64,000 nucleotides of DNA. Origin: Anticarsia gemmatalis. Its lineage: Eukaryota > Arthropoda > Insecta > Lepidoptera > Erebidae. Made by a program: the position numbers and the translations under genes. The notes under the pieces were generated by a model that saw nothing but the letters and a program-made list of their open reading frames with translations, was not told the origin of the DNA and searched no databases. Where the stretch lies: NCBI RefSeq assembly GCF_050436995.1, contig NC_134758.1:6634001-6698000 (forward strand). The letters run 5' to 3'. Positions 1-11,220 of the stretch are shown in pieces. Numbering within the stretch: the first letter of the stretch is position 1; each line of letters starts with the position of its first letter.

Positions 1-295
1 CGCATTCTGGCCAAATGTTAACTATACTCCTTCGAAAAACCAAATCCTGTATTTTATGTTCCGGTAGCAGGCCTGTGAATCTGGATGAAAAATACACCTA
101 AATAGAAAATCAAATTGCACCTAACGGAATAGGATTCAATTGCAGAATAGGAAAAGGTTTAGACCCTCATGCGATTGATAATCTTGCTTGATTACTACCC
201 GGACTATAAGTTTGTTTAGAACTGGGCTCCCTCAAAAATAACTGAGTAGAGTAAGAATATTTCAATTATTAATTGAATAAATGTATTATTTGCAG

Positions 296-547
296 ATCAT
301 ATTCGTCTTAATACTGAGCGTCACTTTAGCCAAACCCGGTGGAATTCACACCTATCCTACATCTTACCAATACATCGGTGCGAAGACTTATCTACCGGTC
401 ACCTACGGCTATCTATCTCCCGGCGCAGAATACTCATCAGTATTAGATCCACATAGTGCTGTTGTATCGCCTGGTTATGCAACTTACTCTAGCCCTAATG
501 TGGAAGGCTCGTATCCAAGATCTTATTCATCTTTAGCATACGGTTGA
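296..547 (+). CDS. Small secreted Tyr/Ser/Pro-rich cuticle-type protein, last exon (5' partial)
   Basis: This is the last coding exon of a gene whose first exon is not visible here. The exon opens right after an acceptor site (tttgcag, ending at 295). It reads IIFVLILSVTLA, which is the hydrophobic core and cleavage region of a signal peptide, and then a mature chain starting KPGG that is rich in Tyr, Ser, Pro and Ala (Y-rich, no Cys). It ends SSLAYG then tga. The upstream ATG at 281 lies in the intron and is not a plausible start, because the other cluster members place the initiator Met in a separate 4-6 codon exon. No ATG followed closely by a GT donor appears in 1-280, so exon 1 probably lies before the window. 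The likely product is a structural cuticle or matrix protein (inference from composition and architecture). A poly(A) signal AATAAA lies at 714-719. Confidence 0.72.
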   Translation: MIFVLILSVTLAKPGGIHTYPTSYQYIGAKTYLPVTYGYLSPGAEYSSVLDPHSAVVSPGYATYSSPNVEGSYPRSYSSLAYG

Positions 548-713
548 CCGATAAAATTAAGTAAACTTGTAAATTATGAAAAAATATTTCGTCTGTCACC
601 TGTATTTTATTATTTTAGTAAAACGTAATATAACCTTAAACCTTTTCTTGTTACAAATGATCACGTCTCTACCAATACGTTAGAGTTCGTGAGTTTGATT
701 CCAATAAGAATTC

Positions 714-719
714 AATAAA
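714..719 (+). terminator. Poly(A) signal of the first cluster gene
   Basis: AATAAA lies 167 bases after the stop codon at 547 and is the first canonical signal downstream. Confidence 0.4.
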
Positions 720-1447
720 CCAGTGATCCAGAAATTGTGCCGAGCTGGTTATATTTTGTGTAAATTCCTCGCGCCAAACTTTACTTCTTAATATATACCA
801 TGGGTTTTAATATAAAAAGTAAAGAATTTAAAAAAAAAGATATTGTAGAGCTGATAAAATAGCTGTTCACATAAAAATATTTTAATGCGATTTTAAACCT
901 TAAAAAGTCAAAGACATCGTCGCAATTGAATTCTTAAAAGAAACAATAAAACGATTATAAGTGACTATTTATTTTTGCAATATTTTTTAGAAAACCTTCC
1001 TACGCACCATTAGTATCAATAGTATTTGTATGTTGTACATTTAAATATACAAAAATTCTAATAGAATTTATAAGTTTCAGTCAAGACGTTTCTAAGTGAT
1101 ATTCGAAAATGAACTTCCGGAGGCTTTTGACGGCGAATATATAGTTAGACAACACACATGACTAATGGATCAATTTCACGGGGTATTGTAGTGATACTTC
1201 CTAGTGTATGGTGTGTACAGAGTAGTAATGAATTCATCGGCTTTGTGTTCAGCGACCGGCCGCTACTTGCAAGGACAATAACAATTTCGGAACGTATGTT
1301 TCTGCCTTTATACTCCTTAGCCGCAGATTATACATTCTTTTGTTTCTCTAACAACTATTCAACAAGGCCTTGGCAATACATTTAAAGAGTAATTTCTTCC
1401 ATACAAATATTCATTTGTTTCTATGTTTGTCTTCAAACTCGGCTAAA
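720..1447. other. Intergenic spacer between cluster genes
   Basis: AT-rich sequence with no supportable gene. A short open frame at 1158-1385 has no splice or composition support. The promoter of the next gene begins at 1448. Confidence 0.5.
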
Positions 1448-1482
1448 TATATAAGGTAGGACATTTTTCATGTCACTCAGTG
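1448..1482 (+). promoter_or_regulatory. Core promoter: TATA box and initiator
   Basis: TATATAAG at 1448-1455 is followed by the arthropod initiator TCAGTG at 1477-1482. The initiator A at 1479 is 31 bases after the first T of the TATA box, which is the canonical spacing. The first ATG in a coding context is at 1522, giving a leader of about 43 bases. Confidence 0.75.
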
Positions 1483-1521
1483 CAAATTGAAGAGTGTCAA
1501 ACTTAACAACACAATTTCAAA

Positions 1522-2203
1522 ATGACGAAGACACTTTTGGTAAGTATTTAAGTATTATTACAGCTTCATTTGGATGTATTTATTCTTTTGTTTTTTCGTA
1601 TAAACTGTTTGGACTTGTTGACTGTTTTACAACTACAATAAATGTTGAACTTTGAACAAGTATAATAATGAGGCACCTTCAAATCGTAATTTGCATACTG
1701 TTTCAAAAAATAAATAGCTAAACTGTATAGTAGATAACCTGTTGCAATTTAACATTACAATCAACCAAAAAACGATACAACATAGTTTCAATATCATTGT
1801 TAAAATGAGATATCAATTGAAGCTTAGTGTCTCATCATGTTTATTGAAAACTTAACTACCTCAATAGATGGCCTAGCAACCGTTCTAAAACATTAAAGTA
1901 CAGCAATTTCAAACATTGTTTTATATAGAAAGAAGAATAACAACTAATCAAAATTGACACTTTCAGATCACATTGTTCGCGCTCATCGCAGCAGTATCGG
2001 CAAAGCCTTACTGGCCCAGTCCGTACTCGGTAGTCGCTGAGCCAGTAGTATCACCGTACCCGGTCCAGCCCGTAGCCTCAAGCTATGCGTACGACTACTT
2101 AGGCTCTCCCGTCGTTGGCCTGTCTGGTTACGAACCAGCTCTCGCCTCATACACACTCCCGTACAGATACGGTTTCGGATACGCTGATAACTACTGGAAA
2201 TAA
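1522..2203 (+). CDS. Small secreted Tyr/Pro/Val-rich cuticle-type protein (two exons)
   Basis: Join 1522-1539 and 1967-2203, giving 84 residues. Exon 1 is ATG plus five codons (MTKTLL) and ends at a gtaagt donor. Exon 2 follows tttcag and continues ITLFALIAAVSAKPYW, so the phase-0 intron cuts the signal peptide. Predicted cleavage is after VSA. The mature chain is about 66 residues, with repeated Tyr, Pro, Val, Ser and Ala, several SPY/YPV-like units and a C-terminal GFGYADNYWK. It has no Cys and no Rebers-Riddiford chitin-binding pattern. Family knowledge: insect low-complexity cuticular genes commonly have this short first exon. Function as a cuticle or matrix structural protein is inferred; a secreted peptide precursor is an alternative. 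The minus-strand frame over 1983-2276 is a shadow. Confidence 0.82.
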
Positions 2204-4318
2204 ATCTATTTTTAGTAAAGTTTGATGCATGTTCATCGTAAATGTACTTGGTAAAGTAACTGCGGTGTCTGTGCATCTTTACGATGACCGATCTTAAATA
2301 TCTGTAAGCTGTTTGTTATTATAAGTGTGGCTATCTATATTGTGTTTTTATTACCCGGTCCATTTTAATTTTTAAGTGTCAATTTTGTGTTTGATACACC
2401 AAATTTCTTACGTTTTTCTATATAAAAATTAGTCACGAAAGCAAACAATTTTTTCCTTAGTTGACTGTTACTATAACTACATTAGAAATACTAGTCTATG
2501 GGGCGATCTCCTAACATTTTAGATTAATAGACTACCGCGGAGCTATCCATAAATTTTGCATTAAAATCCGAAGAAAGTAATAAAAAATCAAAATAACTAA
2601 AATGATTGATACGATAGTAACATATGTATGAATGAAAACAGCCTGCTTTGTCTTACTTAGATACCAGAAATCAAATAATCATTTATTACCTTTAATTTAT
2701 GTTATGTAGAACCTTATACGGTAACACACGCGCTACAATCATACGTAAATCTATAAACAGTTCATTTATAAAATGCTTTATTACGATGCATGTAGAAACA
2801 ATAAATAAATAGATATAAATATTAATACATCTGTCAGTATTCACAACTTAACCATCACGAATGTCTCATAAGTTCATTTCAATGCGCTTTATATTGCCAA
2901 CCAATAATAATAATTGGACAAAATATACATTCATATAGAGATGTTATTACCTTACCTACATAATGATAGTTTTTTTGTACCTATTGGATTTTATACCGAG
3001 TAAAAAAGCACTGTTACGTTACTTATGGTATGTAAACTGACAATAAGACAAGTACCAATCCGACATGAAATATTTTAGGGCATGAGAGTTTAGAGATTAT
3101 CTTTGTTAGTAAAAACTTTAATTCGTATAAGTGTGCGTAGGTAGACCGTATCCCTCAATAAAAAGTTTTGAATTTTTGTGACGCGACATTCTGAATACCA
3201 TAGAATTCATACAAGATTTATTATTGATTACTTAGTCTTGTGTATGTAGTGTGATTTTATTTTGCTTAAATTATAAGATATTTCTTTCAAAAAAAGATAA
3301 AAATTACATTCACTTTTTACGCCCCCAGCGTTTGCGAGGCAACCAAGAATGATGACTCGTATAGTCTTCAGTCGACATTCTATAATTATTGTTGTATCAG
3401 CTCTATAAAGATACAACAGAAGCAACAACTGGTCGAGTGAGCTAGTCGATCTGCGGCTCGGAGATAACTCCCATGCGTGTTGTTCTCAATTCAAGGCCGC
3501 GCCGTGGTCGGTGCCATGCACTGCACTCGGTCTGCACTAGCCATTCATCAACCAATAAAACTACACCTCAATGTATTAATTAAAATATATTGCGATGATA
3601 TACTTCTATTGAGTTATGATACATTTCAATGGGTAGTACTGGATTGTAGATCATCGTATAGTTTTCCTCCTTTCGCTGTATTCCTATATAAGATGTAGAA
3701 TAATAAACCAAATATACTTGTCATATAATAGCGTTTTTTTACTTCTACTGAGTTATGATACTTTTCATCGTTTAGTATTTGATAGATCATCGTATGGTTT
3801 TCCTCCTTTCGCTGTATTCTACATATTTAATGTAGAAATATAAATCTGAAATGTCTGTAATATATACATTTGCATGGATTTTGAAGAGCGACAAAACTGA
3901 GAATGATCTGAAATCTATTCCTATGAAACTGGTAAACGTATGTCTTGATAGCAACTCTAATACAATACAGTTGTGTAAAAAACGTTTTAAATTATATGGT
4001 ACTAAAGTACCAATTTATTTCTGAATAAATATAATAATAAAATCTTGAAAAAGGTTGTTAATTTTGTCTGATATTATAACTCCTCATGTGCTTTCTTAAG
4101 GAGATTAAAATCTTACCTTTAATTACCGTGTGAACGAAATCGAAAACTTACGCAAGTATTGTTTTGACCTTTAAAACAGACATTATCAATTCTCACCTAT
4201 AAAATAACTCCTATATTTAATCGGATCTTTTGCTCTAAAATTAGCCTTCGTCGCATAAAGGCATCCGTTGGAAGCTAAGGTCATTGCTATTGCAATTGCA
4301 GGCTGCATAGTGCGTGAG
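2204..4318. other. Intergenic spacer between the second and third cluster genes
   Basis: AT-rich sequence with no supportable gene. Short frames at 3228-3428 (minus) and 3477-3698 (plus) lack splice, composition or similarity support. The only structure seen is the tandem duplication at 3602-3838, listed separately. Confidence 0.5.
3602..3838. repeat. Two-copy tandem duplication, period about 139 bases
   Basis: Two similar blocks begin acttcta(t/c)tgagttatgatac at 3602 and 3741. They share a distal core, tagatcatcgtat then ttttcctcctttcgctgtatt, and end near 3704 and 3838. The copies have diverged by substitutions and small indels. The repeat is not coding in a consistent frame. Confidence 0.8.
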
Positions 4319-4355
4319 TATAAAAATGGAATGAGCCCTTCGTAGGGCATCATTC
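4319..4355 (+). promoter_or_regulatory. Core promoter: TATA box and initiator
   Basis: TATAAAA at 4319-4325 precedes an initiator-like TCATTC at 4350-4355 (consensus TCA(G/T)T(C/T)). The A is about 33 bases after the first T. The ATG at 4385 follows by about 33 bases. Confidence 0.7.
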
Positions 4356-4384
4356 ACCCCCGTGAACGAGCCACACCCAGCAAC

Positions 4385-5481
4385 ATGTTGAAACTGGTAT
4401 GTTTAAATTTATTTCATTTATATTCTGTTAATTTAGTTATCAATTAAGAATAAACCTATACTTACCTAAATCTTTCGCTAGATTGCAAGTTTCGAAAGTG
4501 AAAATAAATAATAAAATAAATTTAACCCATTAATGTCCCACTGCTGGGCAAGGGTCTCCTCCCGTAATGAGGGATGGGTTAGGCCTTGAGTGCACCACGC
4601 TGGCCAAGTGCGGGTTGGGAAAAGTGAAATAGGTAATTTTAGAAATCTTATTTCGAAGCTTGAATTGAAAGAAATAACGCTGTTTTCCGCTGTAATATTT
4701 ACTATATGTTAAACATTAATGGCATATGTAAGTGCCTGTGTCAAAATATCAATCACATTTTGTTTACGGATGTAAGTTGATTGACAATCATACATTAAAG
4801 GGCAACGACCTTTCACAGCGTTGAGTATCGACCTATTTATATTTTCGTAAAGATATAGGTACTCAATTTAAGTACTTCAAACAATTTAATAAAACACTTG
4901 ACTTGTAGAATAATTGAATATACGTTTACAAATGTTTTTAGGCGCCGTATAGAATATTTTGATACCTTGTTACGATGCCTAAGAACAGGGCCGATATTTT
5001 CTATTGACATAGTTTATGTACTTGTTAAAAATATATACAATAAACTAGTACCGTGATCATCAAGACTGTAGCCTTGATTAATGAAGAAGGTTTATGGTTA
5101 AAATGTACAATTTTGATGCTAGAAAGTAATTTAAACTCTAAACTCGCAGAACATCTCGCTGAGAGCATAACGCCTTATAAAAAAAATAATCAACCACCAA
5201 ATCATACGAAAGAAAAGGTTCTTTTATTTTTGCTCGCGTTATATATAAAATCATTTTTTTTTCAGTTCTCCTTCCTGCTCATGTTGGCGGCGGCATTCGC
5301 TGCGCCAGCACCCGAGCCTGGTCTAATCAGTGCGCCAGCCATTGCGTACAGGCCTAACATCGCGTATGGTCCAGCTCTGGCCTATGCTGCTCTCCCCGCA
5401 GGCCCGCCTCTGGCCTACAATGCGCCAGTAATCGCGTCCTACCCCGCGGCACCCTTCGCCTACACCAAGCTAGGATACTGA
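4385..5481 (+). CDS. Small secreted Ala/Pro/Tyr-rich cuticle-type protein (two exons)
   Basis: Join 4385-4396 and 5266-5481, giving 75 residues. Exon 1 is only ATGTTGAAACTG (MLKL) before a gtatgt donor. Exon 2 follows a long T-tract and ttcag and continues FSFLLMLAAAFAAPAPEPG, so the phase-0 intron divides the signal peptide. Cleavage is expected after AAFA or nearby. The mature chain repeats short units built on AxxAY, IAY, LAY, PALAY and APVIA, ending PFAYTKLGY. It has no Cys and no chitin-binding consensus. The longer open frame from 5053 runs through the intron and is not real at its 5' end. The intron at 4397-5265 contains a retroposon fragment (4521-4620). A structural cuticle role is inferred. 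Confidence 0.83.
4521..4620 (-). mobile_element. SINE/LINE 3' tail fragment (lepidopteran CACTTGGCC-type)
   Basis: Read on the minus strand this gives ...aacccgcacttggccagcgtgg...cccttgcccagcagtgggacattaatgggttaaattt, the same tail seen in the tRNA-headed element at 42873-43125. It is a truncated copy in the intron of a small secreted-protein gene. Confidence 0.75.
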
Positions 5482-5568
5482 AAGCTGAACAAAGAACGCG
5501 CTCGAAGGTTTCCCAAGGCATCGGCAATCGGCAGTGAACCGTTTGATACCTATGTAATGTAACACCGC

Positions 5569-5574
5569 AATAAA
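5569..5574 (+). terminator. Poly(A) signal
   Basis: AATAAA lies 88 bases after the stop codon at 5481. Confidence 0.65.
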
Positions 5575-6427
5575 TTACCGTTCCGCCTACATTTAGTATT
5601 TGATTTTTGAGATGTAATTAATTCGAAACCAATTCCTTTTTTACTTATGTAAACTGTACCATAATTCTTAGTAGACCATTGTTGATTGTTACCACTTCAA
5701 TTTTCTTATGGCTAGGCCTTACGTCAAGGAGGATTCCTTTCTACTTCGCACTTTGTATCTAAGTAGTTCAGTTACTTATCCCTTATAAGTAGAATTGATA
5801 TTATATTCAAGTGCTCTAGAAGCTTCAAAGAAATGTATTATTAAGATGAACTAGTTTCGGGACAACACGGCCAGTAACAAATATCTGCGAGTGACAACTT
5901 TTTGTGTACAATAATAAGTAGCGAAATGTTTGTAATGACACATTGAATTATGTGAAAATGAACTAACTGAATGTCTATTTCGACACACATTTAGCTATCT
6001 TTCTTCATCGTAACTGTGTTTGTATAATAGATTACATCAATTTAATAGTATGTTGTTTGTTATGTCTTGTCACTTATGAGTTAATTTATACTAATTGATT
6101 CCTTTATCACTCGTATTATGCGAGTTGTAGCACATAACATGACCGTATGTATAGCAACTGTCGTTAGTGTCGACAGGTCTAGTGTTATTAATTTCAATAT
6201 TGTCCTGTATAATTGTTTGTCACTAGTTACTAGTACGTACTATGATAAAATATTTGAATGACATTATTTTGACTAGACGAATGTTGTTGAAGCTTCCGCG
6301 TGTATTGAACGTGGGTTGAATACAAGTGACATTAAAACAAAAAACTGTTGCTAAAAAAACTATATTAAATCATTTGGCAATTCGTTGTCAGTTGAGCAGG
6401 TGAAGTTGAGAGTTCTTTGTAGACTTA
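5575..6427. other. Convergent intergenic spacer
   Basis: AT-rich spacer between the 3' ends of a plus-strand and a minus-strand cluster gene. I see no further gene, element or strong poly(A) signal for the minus-strand gene here. Confidence 0.5.
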
Positions 6428-7876
6428 TCAACGGTAGTAGTAAGCAGAGTATCCGTAGGGGTAGGCAGCGTAACCAGCCGAGTAGGTCAGAGGTGCGTAT
6501 CCGGAGTATGCGAGAGGAGCAACGCCGGGAGCAGCGTACGCCACGGGAGCATACTGAGGTTTGGGCTCAGGGGCGGCGAAAGCCATAGCCAGGACGGCGA
6601 ACAAGAAGAACTGTGAAAAACAAAAGAAGATCGTTAAAATAATGTCTTTACTATGCCGCCTGTAAAAATTATGATATTTCTTAATATTAACTACAGAAAT
6701 AAATTGTTTGTTAGTCACCTCAATTCTCTAAAATGGTTTAAGCTATAGAGATGACATTGATTAAGTCCGAGTAGACCATAGCTGCCTAGTTTTGATCTAC
6801 AAGTAGACCGCTGCCGAGATATCGTAAAAGTCCCGTAAAGAAGTAAAATACGTTAAGTAATTTTGAAACGTGTACATCATAATTACTAATTACCTATGTA
6901 TTTGTTCCACATTTTTGACAACACTATTAATATATTTAGTTGTAGGCTCGTAATGAAATCATGTACCTATTTTCACCTACTTAAGTGCAATAAATTGACT
7001 TGAAAATTGTTTGGTTACGGTGATAATAACTGTAATATTTCACATATGAGAATGTTAGATACCTATTTTATATTATTATCTAAAGAACATATTACTATTT
7101 GAATGCATTATTAAAACAATCCATCAACCGAGCGGTAATAAGGGCCATTACTATTAAAAATATTTATACTATCAAAAACAGTCCAGATCCGAAATTGGGT
7201 AACTGTTTTGTCCATATATTACATAAATTTAAAACAATGATTGTAAAACGTGGGTGCATTAAATAAATATACTCTTGCACACCCAATGATCACCCAAATG
7301 TCCTAATCGTTTTTAGTGTCAAAGTACCTATTTACTGAAGGCATAGATTTATAATACTCGAGCGGTCCATTACACTTATTTTTACGACTACCACACGGTT
7401 AGATATTTTCGTATTAGGCTATAAAGACTGCGAAGGCTTTTACCGTTTTGCCCTAAGTGTTGACACGATATAGCTATTATTATAGAGCTATGATAAAAAC
7501 GGTGGAATGGCCGAGAGTGGACGATATTGTGGCCCAAAACTGACCACCTTGTTATGTGGACGCATCAAAGCGATTCCGCTAACAAGATAAACAGCCCCTA
7601 AAATGTTTACCCGGATTAAATTTCCTGAGCGTAAAACAATATGTAGTAAAAAAATGGCCGTGATTTTTTTCTTTCCAAAATTGCAAGCGTCAAAAAAAAA
7701 GTCAGTAATCAAAATGCAAAAGTAATTTTGATTGGTTAAATTAGAAATATAATCTTAAATCGAATGTGGTCGTATTTAATATTAATATTAAAAATTAAAT
7801 CTATATTTTACGATATTAATTAAGTAACAAATAATAAAATAAATAAAAAATATATTCTTACCAGTCTGAAGAACAT
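6428..7876 (-). CDS. Small secreted Tyr/Ala/Pro-rich cuticle-type protein (two exons, minus strand)
   Basis: Complement join 6428-6610 and 7862-7876, giving 65 residues. Exon 1 is ATGTTCTTCAGACTG (MFFRL), then a gtaag donor. Exon 2 follows a T-rich tract and cag (6611-6613 on the plus strand) and continues FFLFAVLAMAFAAPEPKPQY, so a phase-0 intron splits the signal peptide. Cleavage is expected after AFA. The mature chain is built of APVAY, APLAY, SGYAPLTY and YPYGYSAYYYR units. The PEPKPQY start of the mature region closely matches PNPKPQY in the gene at 11782-13071, which suggests recent common ancestry. The plus-strand frame at 6385-6588 is a shadow. Confidence 0.85.
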
Positions 7877-7909
7877 GGTTGGTTGTTGAGTTACTTGGGA
7901 TTACGTCTC

Positions 7910-7946
7910 AAGTGATAATCTCTGCCGGACGGTCCCGGCTTATATA
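7910..7946 (-). promoter_or_regulatory. Core promoter on the minus strand
   Basis: Read on the minus strand, TATATAAG (plus 7939-7946) is followed about 33 bases later by an initiator-like TCACTT (plus 7910-7915). The ATG is at 7876, giving a leader of about 37 bases. Confidence 0.65.
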
Positions 7947-8695
7947 CAACTTTGTACGACCACGCCCTGATTAGTTGTCTTGTCGTTCTAAGATAAAAAG
8001 TGTCCTTGGCGTCCAGAGCAATGAATGAACACATGTACCTACCGGTGTACATCGACGACATCCGTGTTTAGGCGGCATCTCGATCACTGCTCACCAGTCA
8101 CTACTAGGTATTCATTACACAATTGATACAATTCCTAAAAGGGCACATGTCTTATGTCTTTGTTATGTTTGATACGCCCTTTTCAAAATTACATAGTCAA
8201 TTATAGAATAACCTATTTATAACCACATTGTACTTTGTTTATTGTAATCTCAATCGTAATCTACGCTCTGTATTCATGTAGACCTTCAAAGTTTCGGATT
8301 GAAGGCGTTTTATAATTTCCAAGACGTTTTGATGTTCAGTTTTCCTACTATTCATGAACAATGGATTTCTTACAAACCTTTCAAAGACATAAACAAGTTA
8401 GAAAATATGAACAATGATTATTTATTTATGGTAAAAACAACTTATTTTCGCTTAGTAACTAAGACAACTCTCGATATTAAGACATATAGCTCAATAGCTA
8501 GATTTACAAACACAAACGAAACTTGTTGACAATAATATCGCTGTGAGATAAATGTGACGACATATTTACAACTCTCCGAAGATTGATTGAAACACGAATT
8601 TGTTTTTAAAATAAGATATAATATTGCAAATTAATAACATAAAGGCATATCATACAACTAGGCGTAAAAAGAACCGTTGGGTGTAGTCATTGTCA
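7947..8695. other. Intergenic spacer between two minus-strand cluster genes
   Basis: AT-rich sequence with no supportable gene. The plus-strand frame at 8299-8529 has no start context, splice or composition support. Confidence 0.45.
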
Positions 8696-11113
8696 TCAGT
8701 AGTATCCATATCCGTAGCTATAAGGTGAGGCTCCGTAAGTGCCATAAGATCCGTAGCCAACAGGGTTGGAATATCCAGAGTAACCGTAGTAGCCGGGATA
8801 GCCAGACGCATAGCCGCCATATCCGTAGCCGGAGTAGTACTGGGGCCTGGCAAGAGCCACTGCCAGCACGGCGAATAAGATCAACTGAAAAGAAAATAAC
8901 ATTATGGTAACCTTCCCCTTTGATCCAAATGATTACGGAGGTGCAAATTTCGAAGGCAAATTTCTGTTTTTTTATTTTGGATTTTTCTTTTTGAACACGT
9001 AATAAACTCGAGTTTGATATCAATTCATATCCTCATGTATAGAGCATAAACGTCGAAATTTTTATAGTATTTTTATAACGAATCACATGTATAAAATTCA
9101 TGATGAGCAATATTGCAATAAATAATTGTAATCGAAGGAATGGCAAAGCTTAATACTGGTGCAACAAGGTGTCCTATTCCGAGAAATGTCGATCCAGCGC
9201 GACGTCGTTCGAATAAAAATGTTTTGACATTATTTCCTAGTAAATAAGTAGTATTTACAAATAAGTAGTAACTTCTTTTGAGTAATTCTCATCGGGTTTT
9301 AGTAGATCACAGTAACGCTTGTGTTTATCGTAACAACAATATTCAGTGCCCAGTAGTATTGCATGATTTCCGGCCGATATAGAACCGGCGACTAGGGAAT
9401 TATCTACAGCCCTCCTTTATAACTTAATCTAGAATACGTTCATTTTCACCTCAATAGTGTTCTTGTTAATTGGACAAACAAATTGGGTTCAGATTAACAC
9501 ATAGTGTTGTATTTTGACATTCTTATTACTTCTAGATAGCCTCTGAGGCGCGATCTGTAGTCTTTACGATCGCTGATCTAGAGGTCTTGACTTTGATTCC
9601 TGGTATGAGCAAAGTGCTCTTGGTCTTTTCTAATTTACATTCGGTAACTCTCAATAGAAGCCTGATGTCAAGTAACGTACCCGGTAAATGACAATGGGTT
9701 TGCCTTTTATTACATAGAGCAGGGGTTCCTAACCTTTTCTTAGTCCGGGACCACTTTTATATTATTCTTGTTATCAGGGACCACTATGTTAGTGTATTAA
9801 AGATAAAGTGAATTAAAAATCCTGAAAATTGTAAATTTTAAAGTAATTCGCGGACCACATTTTGACTTCCGTGGACCACCGGTTGGGAACCACTGACATA
9901 GAGCCTACACTAAAAATGGCGAAATGTTTTTCTTACACCTATGCCTACACCTTCGTGTATAACAGGCGTGAAGTTATGTATGTACTTTTTACAACTAATA
10001 ATCACTTGTTTTTATTTGACTTGTCTCAAATAAGGCCTTGACATTAACTATTGTGGTTCAGGATTCATCAGATATGTAGATGAATTAAAACTAGTTACAT
10101 CAGGTGTACCGCGTAGGTGCCCAAAGGTTTTATAATGCGTTTCAGTCCAAATACTAATAATACTAACAAATTAAAGATAAATTCTCTTCTTTTTAAGTCA
10201 TTTTGTTTGAAAATAGTATTTGCGAATCACACGGATCCGTTTTATGATTCTAAATTTATCGTTAGATACTCTGTTATTGGCAGCCGATAGTGGTAGGAAA
10301 CACATCCGTATGTATATAATAATAGTAGTAAAGGGACTTAAGGGACATTAAAAACAAATTCACATAACATTTTTTGGTGATTTTGGGTATAAATAATAAG
10401 ATTTAAAATAAAAACTGTAAGATAAAGATTCACAATTATCGCTTGATCTTTTCACCTTAATTTCGAACGCAAAAGCATGTTTACATAAAAGAAGCACAGG
10501 TTTATATAAACAACTATGTAAATATGAACTTAATTACGAACATCTGATACAGTCTACGCAAAACAAGGCTCTTTACTCATCGCCAAATATGATCTGTTGT
10601 TACCAAATCACGTTACATCAATGCCTACATAATATAACTCGATTTATTAGATAAAATTATTGCAAAAGTTGAATGAAATTATCAAATATGAATAGAATAC
10701 TAAGAATTACGGCGACCCAAAGTATTGTTAGAAGATATGAATGAAATAACATGTAACTGGAGTAAATAACAATTGAAATTATTATGTCTTTACTACGAAA
10801 TGCTTCGAGATGTAAATTGTATTGGCTATTTTTGTTATATGTTGCTCTTCTTCGATTGAGGTGGGAATATATTTTTACGATATGTTAGTTGAACGAGTGA
10901 ATAACACGAGCTCGCAGAATTCAATAATTGAACTTTTTGTTTGTTTATTTCCCCACGCCATAGCATCAGATACCCTTATAACAATTAACTGGAATATTAT
11001 TTTTTTTACCTTATTGATGTTATAAAATCTTGTTGTTTTTTCAGGATCTTATGAAATAAAATTTATCCCCATAAATTACTATTGAACACTGTACTCACCA
11101 GTTTGGCGAACAT
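8696..11113 (-). CDS. Small secreted Gly/Tyr-rich cuticle-type protein (two exons, minus strand)
   Basis: Complement join 8696-8884 and 11099-11113, giving 67 residues. Exon 1 is ATGTTCGCCAAACTG (MFAKL) before a gtgagtac donor. Exon 2 follows ttttcag (cag at plus 8885-8887) and continues LILFAVLAVALARPQYYSGY. The phase-0 intron again splits the signal peptide, with cleavage expected after ALA. The mature chain is almost entirely Gly, Tyr, Ser and Pro (GYGYGGY, YPGYYGYSGYS, GSYGTYG, ending YGYGYY), the GYG-rich type of glycine/tyrosine cuticle protein. The 2.2-kb intron carries a SINE with a nested hAT element (9541-9990). Frames on either strand over 8650-9023 are shadows. Confidence 0.85.
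9541..9990 (+). mobile_element. tRNA-derived SINE interrupted by a hAT-type element
   Basis: The head resembles a Pol III promoter: an A-box-like gcgcgatctgtagt near 9548 and a degenerate B-box-like tttgattcctgg near 9592. It is followed by gcaaagtgctcttggtcttttctaatttaca, a tail block shared with the elements at 30726 and 52147. The SINE resumes after 9903 with cctacac...ttcgtgtataacaggcgtgaagttatgtatgtac, which matches the 3' part of the 52147 copy. The break is exactly the hAT-type insertion at 9720-9895. Confidence 0.65.
9720..9895 (+). mobile_element. hAT-type MITE with perfect 8-base target duplication
   Basis: 176 bases bounded by CAGGGGTTCCTAACC and GGTTGGGAACCACTG, which are near-perfect terminal inverted repeats. 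It is flanked on both sides by acatagag (9712-9719 and 9896-9903). An 8-base duplication and CAG(G/T)GGTTCC ends are hallmarks of the hAT superfamily. It has no coding capacity, so it would have depended on a transposase elsewhere. A second copy lies inverted at 15976-16169. Confidence 0.9.
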
Positions 11114-11183
11114 TTTAAATGTATTGTTTTATTGAAGGAGGTGTGAGGAGTCCTGTAGTACACTTGCTGTAGTCTAGCACTCG

Positions 11184-11220
11184 TACTGTCCTTATTTTTC
11201 TTATCCCCTCAATATTTATA
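11184..11220 (-). promoter_or_regulatory. Core promoter on the minus strand
   Basis: On the minus strand TATAAATA (plus 11213-11220) precedes the initiator-like ACAGTAC (plus 11184-11189 plus flanks) by about 33 bases. The ATG at 11113 follows about 74 bases after. It is divergent from the promoter at 11722. Confidence 0.65.

Noticed and set aside
5053..5265. Upstream extension of the frame ending at 5481
   Set aside because: It reads through an intron with a polypyrimidine tract and ttcag acceptor. The true start is the 4-codon exon at 4385.
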